From contig NZ_BTFW01000001.1 of the NCBI RefSeq assembly GCF_033242265.1, forward strand, positions 868,001 to 932,000: a DNA stretch of 64,000 nucleotides. The letters run 5' to 3'. The stretch is from Novosphingobium sp. IK01 (lineage in GTDB: Bacteria > Pseudomonadota > Alphaproteobacteria > Sphingomonadales > Sphingomonadaceae). The translations under genes and the position numbers were made by a program. This document shows positions 18,666-26,663 of the stretch, in pieces (position 1 is the first letter of the stretch; every line of letters begins with the position of its first letter). The notes under the pieces were generated by a model that saw only the letters and a list, made by a program, of their open reading frames with translations, ran no database searches and was not told the origin of the DNA.

Positions 18666-21173
18666 TCAGAAGCGATAGCGGACCGAAGCGGTCATCGTCC
18701 GGCCGAGCATGGCCGAATTGTCGAGGATCGCCTGGTTGGCCGCCAGCCCGGCGCTGCCCGGAGCAACGGTCAGCGAACCGTTGTTGGCGCGATAGCCCAG
18801 CGTGTTGAGCAGGTTGTTGACATTGAAGCTCACTTCGAGCCCATCGAGCGGACGCACCTTCACATACCCGTTGAGGAACGTGCTGCCCCGCACGCGATAG
18901 CCCCCGGCGATCTGGAAGTTCGACTGCCCGCTCGCCGAAAGCCCGAACGCGGCGATCCCGGCGTCATAGCTGGGCGAGGCCAGCCAGGTCCAGTCGGGCA
19001 TGGCCACCGGCGTTGCCCCGGTGCCCGCGTTGCGCGAATGGGTGTAGACGACATAGCCATCGAGCGAGAAGCGCCCGGCCGCCACCCCGCCCGATGCCTC
19101 GACGCCATAGGAATGATAGATGGCGTCGATGAAAGGATTTTCCCCGCGCGAGGGCGCCGTGAAGTCGTAGTTGCTCTCCTTGACTTGCGCACGGTAGAGC
19201 GTGACTTCGGCATGATAGCGCCCGCCCAGAAGGCCGCCGCGCTGCTTGATCCCCAGTTCCTGCTGGGTGACATAGTTGAGCGAAAGATGGCTGCCGCCCG
19301 CCGTCAGCTTGCCATCGGCGGTGAAGTTGGCGTTGTTGTAGAGCAGGCGGTCGGCGTTGAAACGCCCGCCCCGGCTCACCCGGACGAACACGCTGGTGCT
19401 CGGGCTCACCTCGTAGAGCGCCCCGAACGACCAGCTGACATAGCCCTTGGCATAATTGAGCACATTGGCCGGGGTCGCACTGGTGTTGTAGGCCGGGACC
19501 GAAGCCGAACCGAGCGCATCGCTCAGCGTGACATTGGCGACCTGCTCATTGGCATAGGCCACCCCGCCCGCCTTGACGGTATCATAGCGCACACTCGCGT
19601 CGAGGTTGAGGCGCCCGATCTGCCCTTCGAGCTGCCCGTAGAGCGCGTCGTTGGTATAGGTCACCGCATAGGACCGCCCGCCACAGCACGCGCCCCACTG
19701 GGTGTTGAGCCCGTTGACACCCATCGCCCCAAGCTGGTTGCCCGCCGCATCGAACAAGTCGAGCGGAACAGGATTGCCAGAACTGTCAAGCGTTTGCGTC
19801 ATGTTGTTGATGCGCCAGTCCATGTCGATCGTCTGGCGCATGTGGAACCAGCCGGCATGGGCATTGATCTTCGCGGTGTTGCCCAGCTCGAACTTTCCGT
19901 TGAGCGTCAGGTCGTTCACGAAGCTGCCCACGTCGCGCATGGTGACATAGGCCTGCGCACCGTTGCTGACGAAGCGCCCGCCATAGATCTCGCCCTGGTT
20001 GGGCCCGGTCGCATAGCGCAAGGTGCCGTCGCCAGCGACCGAACCGGTGGTGGCCTCGCCGGTCCACTGGTTGGCAAACGTGCCGCGCATCGCCGTCCAG
20101 CGCGCCTTGTCGGTCACGGTGAAGGCACGCGAGAATTCATAATGGAATTCGCCGCCGACCGAAGTCACGACCGGGTGGATGCCTTCCATGGGCACCGTGC
20201 GCAGCTGGCCATCGGCATCGAGCACGCGGAAGGTCTGGTTGTAGAGCCCGCTCGACGCATAGCGGCGCGCGTTCACCCCGTCGAACGTCGAGAAACCGGT
20301 GACCTTGTTGCCATCAACCGTTACCAGGCTGGGCATCGAGGTAAAGGTCGGCTCCTTGTCGTCCAGGCGCTTGAAATTGAGGCGGATATAGCCCTTTCCA
20401 TCAGCCAGTTCCTTGGTGATGTTGCCCTTGATCTGATAGCCGCTCTGGGCCTTGTAGGGCAGGTGCGTGGGGCCGTTGCCGTCGATGGCATAGCCCCCGA
20501 CGTGGAAGCGCACGCTGTCCGAGAGATGGCCGCCATAATCGAAATCGACGCGCGTTTCGCGATAGTTGATCGCCTGCGAAACGCCGATCTGGCCGCCGTC
20601 ATGCTCGCCGGTCTTCGAGACATAGTTGATCACCGCGCCCGGCGCCTGGCTCGAAAAGGTCGAGGCCGAACCGCCGCGCACCGCCTCGACCCGGTCGACA
20701 TTGTTGTCGAAGCGCACCCAGTAGTCGTTGTTGCCGAACATGATGTCGCCAAACAGCGTCACCGGCAGGCCGTCTTCCTGAAGGCCGACATATTCCGAAC
20801 CGCCCGTCGAGACCGGAATCCCGCGCACGCCGATGTTCGAGTTGCCGCCCGGCCCTGCGGTATCCTGCACATTGAGGCCGGGGATCGTGCGCAGGACTTC
20901 GGCCTGCGAGCGCGGGGTGAAGGCGATCACCGCATCCTGGTTGATCTGCGAGACGGAAATCGAGGAGAGCCGCGCCGATTTGCCGCTGGCCGCCGCCGTC
21001 ACCACGATCGGGCCGATGTCGGCCACACTGTCACCCGGCGCGCCCGCATCCGGTGCCGCATCCGTGGCCGATGCCGGAGCTTGTGCGGCATCCTGGGCAT
21101 GGATCGGGGTGGCGAAGAGGGCTCCGGCCAGCGCGACAAGCGACGCGCTCGCAAGATGAGCGAAAGGCTTCAT
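18666..21173 (-). CDS. TonB-dependent receptor, probable sucrose/oligosaccharide uptake
   Basis: Protein of 835 residues. The signal peptide is MKPFAHLASASLVALAGALF with cleavage after IHA-QDA. A TonB box-like PIVVTA is followed by the plug domain (about 50-165, with VLRTIPGLNVQDTAG and RVEAVRGGSASTF) and a 22-strand barrel ending in an aromatic residue (RYRF). It should take up a substrate across the outer membrane with energy from TonB. Its place beside a LacI regulator, GH68 sucrase, MFS carrier and fructokinase points to sucrose or fructo-oligosaccharides, as in the Xanthomonas sux locus. The ATG at 21173 is preferred over earlier frame codons because it begins the signal peptide. Confidence 0.92.
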   Translation of the reverse strand: MKPFAHLASASLVALAGALFATPIHAQDAAQAPASATDAAPDAGAPGDSVADIGPIVVTAAASGKSARLSSISVSQINQDAVIAFTPRSQAEVLRTIPGLNVQDTAGPGGNSNIGVRGIPVSTGGSEYVGLQEDGLPVTLFGDIMFGNNDYWVRFDNNVDRVEAVRGGSASTFSSQAPGAVINYVSKTGEHDGGQIGVSQAINYRETRVDFDYGGHLSDSVRFHVGGYAIDGNGPTHLPYKAQSGYQIKGNITKELADGKGYIRLNFKRLDDKEPTFTSMPSLVTVDGNKVTGFSTFDGVNARRYASSGLYNQTFRVLDADGQLRTVPMEGIHPVVTSVGGEFHYEFSRAFTVTDKARWTAMRGTFANQWTGEATTGSVAGDGTLRYATGPNQGEIYGGRFVSNGAQAYVTMRDVGSFVNDLTLNGKFELGNTAKINAHAGWFHMRQTIDMDWRINNMTQTLDSSGNPVPLDLFDAAGNQLGAMGVNGLNTQWGACCGGRSYAVTYTNDALYGQLEGQIGRLNLDASVRYDTVKAGGVAYANEQVANVTLSDALGSASVPAYNTSATPANVLNYAKGYVSWSFGALYEVSPSTSVFVRVSRGGRFNADRLLYNNANFTADGKLTAGGSHLSLNYVTQQELGIKQRGGLLGGRYHAEVTLYRAQVKESNYDFTAPSRGENPFIDAIYHSYGVEASGGVAAGRFSLDGYVVYTHSRNAGTGATPVAMPDWTWLASPSYDAGIAAFGLSASGQSNFQIAGGYRVRGSTFLNGYVKVRPLDGLEVSFNVNNLLNTLGYRANNGSLTVAPGSAGLAANQAILDNSAMLGRTMTASVRYRF

Positions 21174-21243
21174 GCAGGTACTCTCCCATGACATGTCCCC
21201 GCATCGTTCTGCGGGAATCGATATATTTTGTGATAGACACCGA

Positions 21244-21257
21244 TGCAATCGTTTGCA
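21244..21257. promoter_or_regulatory. LacI-type operator, proximal to the TonB receptor
   Basis: TGCAA-TCGT-TTGCA has perfect 5-bp arms. It lies 71 bp upstream of the receptor start and 165 bp upstream of the LacI gene, in their shared divergent promoter region. Its centre is 32 bp (about three helical turns) from that of the second site at 21276. Confidence 0.65.
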
Positions 21258-21275
21258 ACGCCGTTTTTCGCCTTA

Positions 21276-21289
21276 TGCAAAGGATTGCA
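21276..21289. promoter_or_regulatory. LacI-type operator, distal site
   Basis: TGCAAAGGATTGCA is the core of a longer 18-bp palindrome, TATGCAA-AGGA-TTGCATA (21274-21291), with perfect 7-bp arms. Together with the site at 21244 it lies between the divergent receptor and LacI genes and would allow autoregulation. Confidence 0.65.
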
Positions 21290-21421
21290 TAATACCTGTA
21301 CTCGCAAGCCGTGTGGCACCGGGAGATTGCAGCACGCCATCCCTTTCCGAAAAGCAAACGGGCCTTTAAGGAACGCTGCCATGCCCTTGCTTTCACAGGC
21401 CCTGAGGCTACAAGCAAAAGC

Positions 21422-22468
21422 ATGACCGACACGGCAGCCGACAAGAGCACGAGAGAGGGAAACAAGCCGCGCATCCGCAACATTGCGGAGCTGGCACGCA
21501 TGGCTGGCGTTTCAGCCGGGACGGTGTCGCGCGCACTGGCCGGCAAGAGCCTGGTCAACGCCGAGACCCGCGAGCGCATCCAGACCATCGCGCGCGAACA
21601 TGGCTTTCGCCCCAACCAGATGGCGCGGCGCCTGCGCACCCAGCGCACCGGGGTGATCGGCGTGGTGATCCCGCTCGGGCACGAGCGGCGCCAGCACATT
21701 TCCGACCCCTTCTTCATGACCCTGTTTGGCCACCTCGCCGATGCCCTGACCGAAAGCGGGCACGACCTGATGCTCAGCCGCGTGATCCCCGGCGACGATG
21801 AATGGCTCGACCGCATCGTCGATTCCGGCATGCTCGACGGCGCGCTGGTGATCGGCCAGTCCAACCAGATGGAAGCCATCGAGCGCGTGGCCGAACGCTA
21901 TCGCCCGCTCGTCGTCTGGGGCAGCCACCGCCCCGGCCAGATCCACTGCACGGTGGGCACCGACAACCGCGAGGGCGGGCGCCTGGCTGCCCAGCGCCTG
22001 ATGGACCAGGGCATGCACCACCTCGCCTTCTTCGGCGATACCGGGGCGCCAGAAATCGCCGACCGCCTCCACGGCGCGCGCGATGCAGTGACGAAGGGCG
22101 GCGGCAGCTACCGCATCGCCGCCTTCCCCACCCATCTTTCGAACGACGAAATCCCCGAGCAGGTCGCCGCCCACCTCGAAAAAATGGGCTCGGGTTTCGA
22201 CGGGATCGTCTGCGCGTCCGACGTGATTGCGATGACCACCTTGCGCCTGCTCCACGAGCGCGGCGTGCGCGTGCCGGTCGACATCGCGGTGACCGGCTTC
22301 GACGATGTGCCCCTCGCCACGCAGACCGTCCCGCGCCTGACCACGATCCGGCAGGACATCGCGAGCGGCGCGCGCGCCATGGTCGACCTCCTGATGCAGC
22401 GCATCGCCGGGGTCGATACGCCTTCGTGCGTGATGCCGCCCGAACTGGTCATCCGCGAAAGCGCCTGA
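21422..22468 (+). CDS. LacI-family transcriptional regulator of the sucrose island
   Basis: Protein of 348 residues. The N-terminal helix-turn-helix (RNIAELARMAGVSAGTVSRA, about residues 20-39) and hinge helix (NQMARRLRTQRTG) are classical. The remaining 280 residues are the periplasmic-binding-protein-like sugar domain, with FDGIVCASDVIAM and VTGFDDVPLA near the C-terminus. It is divergent from the TonB receptor and convergent with GH68. ATG at 21422 is chosen because the HTH then begins about 18 residues in, although the frame is open to 21311. It probably binds the TGCA-N6-TGCA sites; the effector may be sucrose, fructose or a phosphate derivative. Confidence 0.93.
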   Translation: MTDTAADKSTREGNKPRIRNIAELARMAGVSAGTVSRALAGKSLVNAETRERIQTIAREHGFRPNQMARRLRTQRTGVIGVVIPLGHERRQHISDPFFMTLFGHLADALTESGHDLMLSRVIPGDDEWLDRIVDSGMLDGALVIGQSNQMEAIERVAERYRPLVVWGSHRPGQIHCTVGTDNREGGRLAAQRLMDQGMHHLAFFGDTGAPEIADRLHGARDAVTKGGGSYRIAAFPTHLSNDEIPEQVAAHLEKMGSGFDGIVCASDVIAMTTLRLLHERGVRVPVDIAVTGFDDVPLATQTVPRLTTIRQDIASGARAMVDLLMQRIAGVDTPSCVMPPELVIRESA

Positions 22469-22505
22469 AAGAGGGGCCGCAAGCCCCTATTTCATCAAAA
22501 TTTTG

Positions 22506-23666
22506 TTATTGGACGATACTCACCCGGTCACCATCGAAGGCCAGCTGGAACACCGGCGCGGGCGCCCCGCCGAACTGCGCGCGCCGCAATTCGGGATGGT
22601 CGGCCAGCCCGCGCCCTTTCATGCCCCAATAGTCGATGAAGCTCCACACCGCGCCCTCGCCGGTCACCCACCAGCTATAGGTCTGCCCCGCCTCGCCCGC
22701 CGGGTTGGGCGCGACCAGTCCGCCCCCATTGAGCGCGCGCCACGGGCCGGTCAGGGCCGGCGCCACCATGCCATAGAGCCCGTTGGGCCCGGCCAGCGCA
22801 CCGGGGGCAAACGTATGCCGCTGGGTCGACCAGAACAGGTAATAGAGCCCGTCGCGCAGGACCACGCAGGGGCGCTCCATCTCGTTGTTGGTGCCGATCG
22901 CCTCGACCAGCGGATCATCGAGCACCCAGCCTTGCGGCGTTTTCGTGGCAAGGCCGACAAGGCCGTTGTGGCTGTCCTGCGTCCAGGCCGCGCTGCCGGT
23001 AAAGACGATATGGGCAAGGCCGGTCGCCGGATCACGAAACCACGCCGGATCGCGGAAGGCCTTGATCGAGCCGGGCACGGGGTTGGCGATCTCCTGCCGG
23101 TCGGCGACATAGCGCATCCCGTCGGCCACCACGATCTCGCGCGGCGTGCCCCAGTGCCCCGGCCCCTGTGCGCCCATCCGCCCCGGCACTTCGAACAGGC
23201 GCTGCTCGTAGGAAAAGACCCCGCCACGCCGCCCGGCCACGGTGTAGAACAGGCAGACGGAAACCCCGTCGTCCATCAGGACCGCGCTCCCCGCCCATTC
23301 ACGCGTGCCGGGGCTGAGCCCGTCGGGCAGGGCATTGCCATGATCCCGCCAATCCCCCGTCGCGCCTTGCGAGAGCAGGCGGATGCGCGCGACATCGTGG
23401 CGCTCGTGCGGATCATCGAAGCAGGGCGCGCTCAGGAAGAACCACCAGGTGCGCCCCTCGTGAACGACCGTGCGCCCGTCCTCGTGCGCCAGCGGCCAGC
23501 AGTCCCACACGTCGAACCCCGGCAGGATCGGCACGACATCGGCCGCCGTCACCAGCGGGATTTCGGGCACGGGGTCATAGCCATGAGGCTCCCAGCGCGA
23601 GGGCATGCGGGAAACAATCGTTTGCATCGACAGAGTCGGCGAAGCAGGCGTGAAATCGGCAGTCAT
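22506..23666 (-). CDS. Glycoside hydrolase family 68 enzyme (sucrase/levansucrase type)
   Basis: Protein of 386 residues. The three GH68 catalytic residues are visible: nucleophile Asp55 (VWDCWP), transition-state stabiliser Asp206 (AFRDP), and acid/base Glu264 (NEMERP). EWAGSA and the C-terminal NGLYGMV...LNGGGLV also match Zymomonas levansucrase/SacC. The enzyme transfers fructosyl units from sucrose to water or fructan. The length is close to the signal-less Zymomonas enzymes, and no signal peptide is seen. The start is 29 bp after the MFS carrier stop, so the two form an operon. An operator-like sequence lies inside the 5' coding region. Confidence 0.9.
   Translation of the reverse strand: MTADFTPASPTLSMQTIVSRMPSRWEPHGYDPVPEIPLVTAADVVPILPGFDVWDCWPLAHEDGRTVVHEGRTWWFFLSAPCFDDPHERHDVARIRLLSQGATGDWRDHGNALPDGLSPGTREWAGSAVLMDDGVSVCLFYTVAGRRGGVFSYEQRLFEVPGRMGAQGPGHWGTPREIVVADGMRYVADRQEIANPVPGSIKAFRDPAWFRDPATGLAHIVFTGSAAWTQDSHNGLVGLATKTPQGWVLDDPLVEAIGTNNEMERPCVVLRDGLYYLFWSTQRHTFAPGALAGPNGLYGMVAPALTGPWRALNGGGLVAPNPAGEAGQTYSWWVTGEGAVWSFIDYWGMKGRGLADHPELRRAQFGGAPAPVFQLAFDGDRVSIVQ
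23613..23626. promoter_or_regulatory. Intragenic operator-like site near the start of the GH68 gene
   Basis: AACAATCGTTTGCA has the same spacing, core (TCGT) and right half as the site at 21244. It falls 40-53 bp inside the GH68 coding region. Roadblock repression or a looping partner for the site at 25193 would fit, but the match could be by chance. Confidence 0.35.
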
Positions 23667-23695
23667 GCAGACCTCGTGAAGTAAAAAGGGACGCG

Positions 23696-25111
23696 TCAGA
23701 GCGCCGGAGAGGAAGACGGCCGCCCCTCGCGCACCCACAGCACGCTCAGGGCCGCCAGAACGAGGCTCGCGCCACAGGCCGAAAGCATCCGGCCCGGATC
23801 GCCGCCGAGCGCGCGCTCGTAGAGGCCCAGTCCAAGATGCAGGAAGCCCAGGTCCAGCTCGCTGGTCACCAGCGCAAAGAGCACCATCGGGATCACGATC
23901 ATCATGTTGAAGATGCCCATGTAGACCCCGGTGCGCTCGGGCGGGATCGAACTCGACAGGATCGCATAAGGGTTGCCCATGATGCTCCCCCAGGCCAGCC
24001 CGACGCCGACGGCGGGAACGAACAGCCAGGCCTTGTCGGTCACATGGGGCAGCGCCAGCATGCCAAGGCCGCCCGCCAGCAGGCACAGCGCATGGAGCGG
24101 CCCCGGCCCGATCCGGCGCACCAGCGGCACCATGGCAAAGGCCGCGACGAAGGCCACGCCATTGTAGAACGCCGCGATCTCGCCATTGGTCAGGACCGCG
24201 CTGTGAAACGCCGAACTGTGCGGATCGGCGGTGTGATAGACCCCCCGCCCGATCGCATACGTCACATAGAGCCAGTAGCCCCACATCCCCGACCACTGGA
24301 ACAGGCTCATCAGCCCGAGCTTGCGCATGGCGGCGGGCATCGTGGCAATCGCATCGACGATTTCGGCAAGGGCCGCCCCCAGCCCGCGGGGGGCCGCGGC
24401 GATCCGCGCACGCTCGGCGGGTGTCAGCGGCAGTTCGGGCACGCGGCGCACCGACCACACGATGGTCACCAGCGACAGCGCCGCCCCGACCATGAACACC
24501 ACCCGCACGGTATAGGGAATGCCATGGGCATCGACCCAGTCCCGGTTCATCCCCAGCGCCACCAGCAGCGACGGGGTAAGGAACGCCAGCATCTGGGCAA
24601 GGCCGGTAAACGCGCTCTGCGCGAGAAAGCCGACCTGCCGCTGCGCCGGGGCCAGACGGTCGGACACATAGGCGCGATAGGGCTCCATCGTGATGTTGTT
24701 GCCCGCATCGAGCAGCCAGAGCAGCGAGGTGGCCATCAGCAACGAGGACGAGAGCGGCATCGCCATCAGCCCGAGCGCGCAAAGCACCGCCCCGACAAGG
24801 AAATAGGGCGTGCGCCGCCCCCAGCGCCCGTCCGTCCGGTCCGACAGCGCGCCGATCAGCGGCTGGACCAGCAGCCCGGTCATCGGCCCGGCCAGCCAGA
24901 GCAGCGGCAGTTGCGCCTCGTTGGCGCCCAGATAGCTGTAGATCGGCCCCATGTTGCCCTGTTGCAGGCCGAAGCTGAATTGCAGCCCCAGGAAACCGAG
25001 ATTCATTTCGAGAATGCGGCCCAGCGAAAGATGCGGCCGCGCGGTGCCTTCCGCGGGGCACGATACGCTGCCCACCGCCTCTCCTGATGCCACATTGCGG
25101 GCACTGTCCAT
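23696..25111 (-). CDS. MFS sugar transporter, probable sucrose/H+ symporter
   Basis: Protein of 471 residues with about 12 hydrophobic segments. The loop SDRTDGRWGRRTPYFLVGA after TM2-3 is the signature of the glycoside-pentoside-hexuronide/sucrose symporter group, and MEPYRAYVSDRLAPAQR is also typical. It should import sucrose or an oligosaccharide with protons. The ATG at 25111 is preceded by GGGGAGAG; a GTG directly before it is less likely. It is the first gene of the carrier-GH68 operon, with an operator candidate 82 bp upstream. Confidence 0.9.
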   Translation of the reverse strand: MDSARNVASGEAVGSVSCPAEGTARPHLSLGRILEMNLGFLGLQFSFGLQQGNMGPIYSYLGANEAQLPLLWLAGPMTGLLVQPLIGALSDRTDGRWGRRTPYFLVGAVLCALGLMAMPLSSSLLMATSLLWLLDAGNNITMEPYRAYVSDRLAPAQRQVGFLAQSAFTGLAQMLAFLTPSLLVALGMNRDWVDAHGIPYTVRVVFMVGAALSLVTIVWSVRRVPELPLTPAERARIAAAPRGLGAALAEIVDAIATMPAAMRKLGLMSLFQWSGMWGYWLYVTYAIGRGVYHTADPHSSAFHSAVLTNGEIAAFYNGVAFVAAFAMVPLVRRIGPGPLHALCLLAGGLGMLALPHVTDKAWLFVPAVGVGLAWGSIMGNPYAILSSSIPPERTGVYMGIFNMMIVIPMVLFALVTSELDLGFLHLGLGLYERALGGDPGRMLSACGASLVLAALSVLWVREGRPSSSPAL

Positions 25112-25192
25112 CACGCTCTCCCCTCGGGCTCACCGGCCCTTCATGCCCTTTTTCGAGCAGATTCTTCCATGGCATATCAGAATGGCGCTGAC

Positions 25193-25206
25193 AACAATCG
25201 ATTGCA
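25193..25206. promoter_or_regulatory. Operator candidate upstream of the transporter-GH68 operon
   Basis: AACAATCGATTGCA contains the perfect 10-bp palindrome CAATCGATTG and the TTGCA half-site of the LacI operators. It lies 82 bp upstream of the MFS start, where it would overlap or flank the promoter. Confidence 0.5.
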
Positions 25207-25341
25207 TTCAGGTTCGATACATCCCGAAAGGCTTCTTAGCGCTCGCAGCAAAGAAAAGAAATTTGTCGCGAAGGGATTTGCCCACCGCCCCGTTGAAGGG
25301 GTGTCCCTCATCCCTCCCCTCCCAACGACGGACCTGACCGA

Positions 25342-26175
25342 ATGCCCCTTGCTCACCCCGAACTTCGCCCGAACCCGGCTGGTGCCATGCGCTTTGGCCG
25401 TACCGACGGACCGGTGGCGCCCCCCGCCCCCGCCAACACCCCTGCCACCGGCTTCGAGCCCTCGACGCGCCGGACCCACGACGCGCGCATCGCGCTGCTC
25501 GATGAAGACCAGCAGACCCGCGATCTGCTGCGCGAATATCTCGAAGGCCAGGGCATGCACGTCATTTCCGTGGCCAATGGCCAGGAACTGCGCCAGCTGA
25601 TCCACCACGAGCCGATCGACGCGGTGATCCTCGATGCGATGGCCCGCAGCGAAGACTCGCTGGCCCTGCTGCGCGAGATGGCCGAACAGCCCGGCACCCC
25701 GCCGGTCATGCTGCTCTCGGCGGTCGCCAGCGACATCGACCGCATCGTCGGCCTCGAACTGGGCGCCGACGACTACATGGCCAAGCCGTTCAACCCGCGT
25801 GAACTGCTCGCCCGCCTGCGCGTCGTGCTGCGCCGCAGCAATGCTGCCAGCGTGCGCGTGGCCGCCACCCCGGTGCTCAGCTTCGCCGGCTGGGTGCTCG
25901 ACCCCACGTTCTACGTCGTTCGCGATGCTGCCGGGCGCGATGTCGACCTGACCAGCGGCGAATTCAAGCTGCTCCACGCCCTTGCCGGCCATGCCGGGCA
26001 GGTCGTCAGCCGCGAAGCGCTGCTCAAGCTGGTTCATGGCGACGAAGCCGAAGCCTTCGACCGCGCCATCGACGTGGCCGTTTCGCGCCTGCGTGCCAAG
26101 CTCGTGCGCCACGGCGGCGGCGCGCTGATCCGCACCGTGCGCGGCGAAGGCTATCTGTTCGCGGCCCGCATCTGA
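25342..26175 (+). CDS. Response regulator, OmpR/PhoB family
   Basis: Protein of 277 residues. An N-terminal 45-residue tail is followed by a receiver domain (RIALLDEDQQTRD with the acidic pair, phospho-acceptor Asp in AVILDAMARS, Thr/Ser switch in LLSAV, Lys in MAKPFNP) and a winged-helix DNA-binding domain (VDLTSGEFKLLHALAGHAG to TVRGEGYLFAARI). No histidine kinase is adjacent, so it is an orphan here. The tail before the receiver is unusual; a shorter start at 25387 would remove only 15 residues. The regulon is unknown. Confidence 0.9.
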   Translation: MPLAHPELRPNPAGAMRFGRTDGPVAPPAPANTPATGFEPSTRRTHDARIALLDEDQQTRDLLREYLEGQGMHVISVANGQELRQLIHHEPIDAVILDAMARSEDSLALLREMAEQPGTPPVMLLSAVASDIDRIVGLELGADDYMAKPFNPRELLARLRVVLRRSNAASVRVAATPVLSFAGWVLDPTFYVVRDAAGRDVDLTSGEFKLLHALAGHAGQVVSREALLKLVHGDEAEAFDRAIDVAVSRLRAKLVRHGGGALIRTVRGEGYLFAARI

Positions 26176-26207
26176 TCAGGACGCCCGGCGCCACGCCTTC
26201 CCTCGGG

Positions 26208-26540
26208 CTAGCGCCGGGTCCTTGACCGCAATGAAATCCGCGACGCCGTCCGGGCATGGAAATCGGGCGGCTTGCTTGCGATCCACGCCACGAACCGGGC
26301 GAGCGCGGGATCTTCGACCAGCCTGGCCCTGTCCGCCCCGATCCGCGCCAGTCGCGCATTGTCGAAACAGGCATGGATCGTGCGATGGCAGATCGGATGC
26401 AGGGGGACGACATCACGCCCGCCCCGGCTTTTGGGCACCGGATGGTGCCACTCGCACCGCTGTCCGAGCGGACGGCAGCATAACCAGCACGGTACAGCGC
26501 CTTGCGTCCCGCTTTCGCCTTCAAAAGTCACACGCCCCAC
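26208..26540 (-). CDS. HNH endonuclease family protein (small)
   Basis: Protein of about 110 residues. It has a zinc-type Cys pair (CWLCCRPLG), the His-His of the beta-beta-alpha-metal site (EWHHPVPKSRGGRD), and VVPLHPICHRTIHA with a further Cys and the final His, the usual order of a small HNH nuclease. The C-terminal part is a helical region with RFVAWIASKPPDF. The start is uncertain: GTG codons at 26540 and 26531 both fit. It is convergent with the response regulator and divergent from the Tad ATPase. It may cut nucleic acid, but neither substrate nor role is known. Confidence 0.75.
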   Translation of the reverse strand: MGRVTFEGESGTQGAVPCWLCCRPLGQRCEWHHPVPKSRGGRDVVPLHPICHRTIHACFDNARLARIGADRARLVEDPALARFVAWIASKPPDFHARTASRISLRSRTRR

Positions 26541-26663
26541 TCCGTTCCTGCGCGTTTTTAGGGAATCCTGAAGGTTTACGGCTTATTGACGCCAGCGAGA
26601 ACACCCCGACAGGCCTAACCACCTTGAGGACGCCATCGGGGTAGAGCATACAGGGAAAGACGC

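Noticed and set aside
22472..22494. Small GGGGC/GCCCC hairpin after lacI
   Set aside because: The stem is short and the following T-run is broken; it may help termination but is too weak to list.
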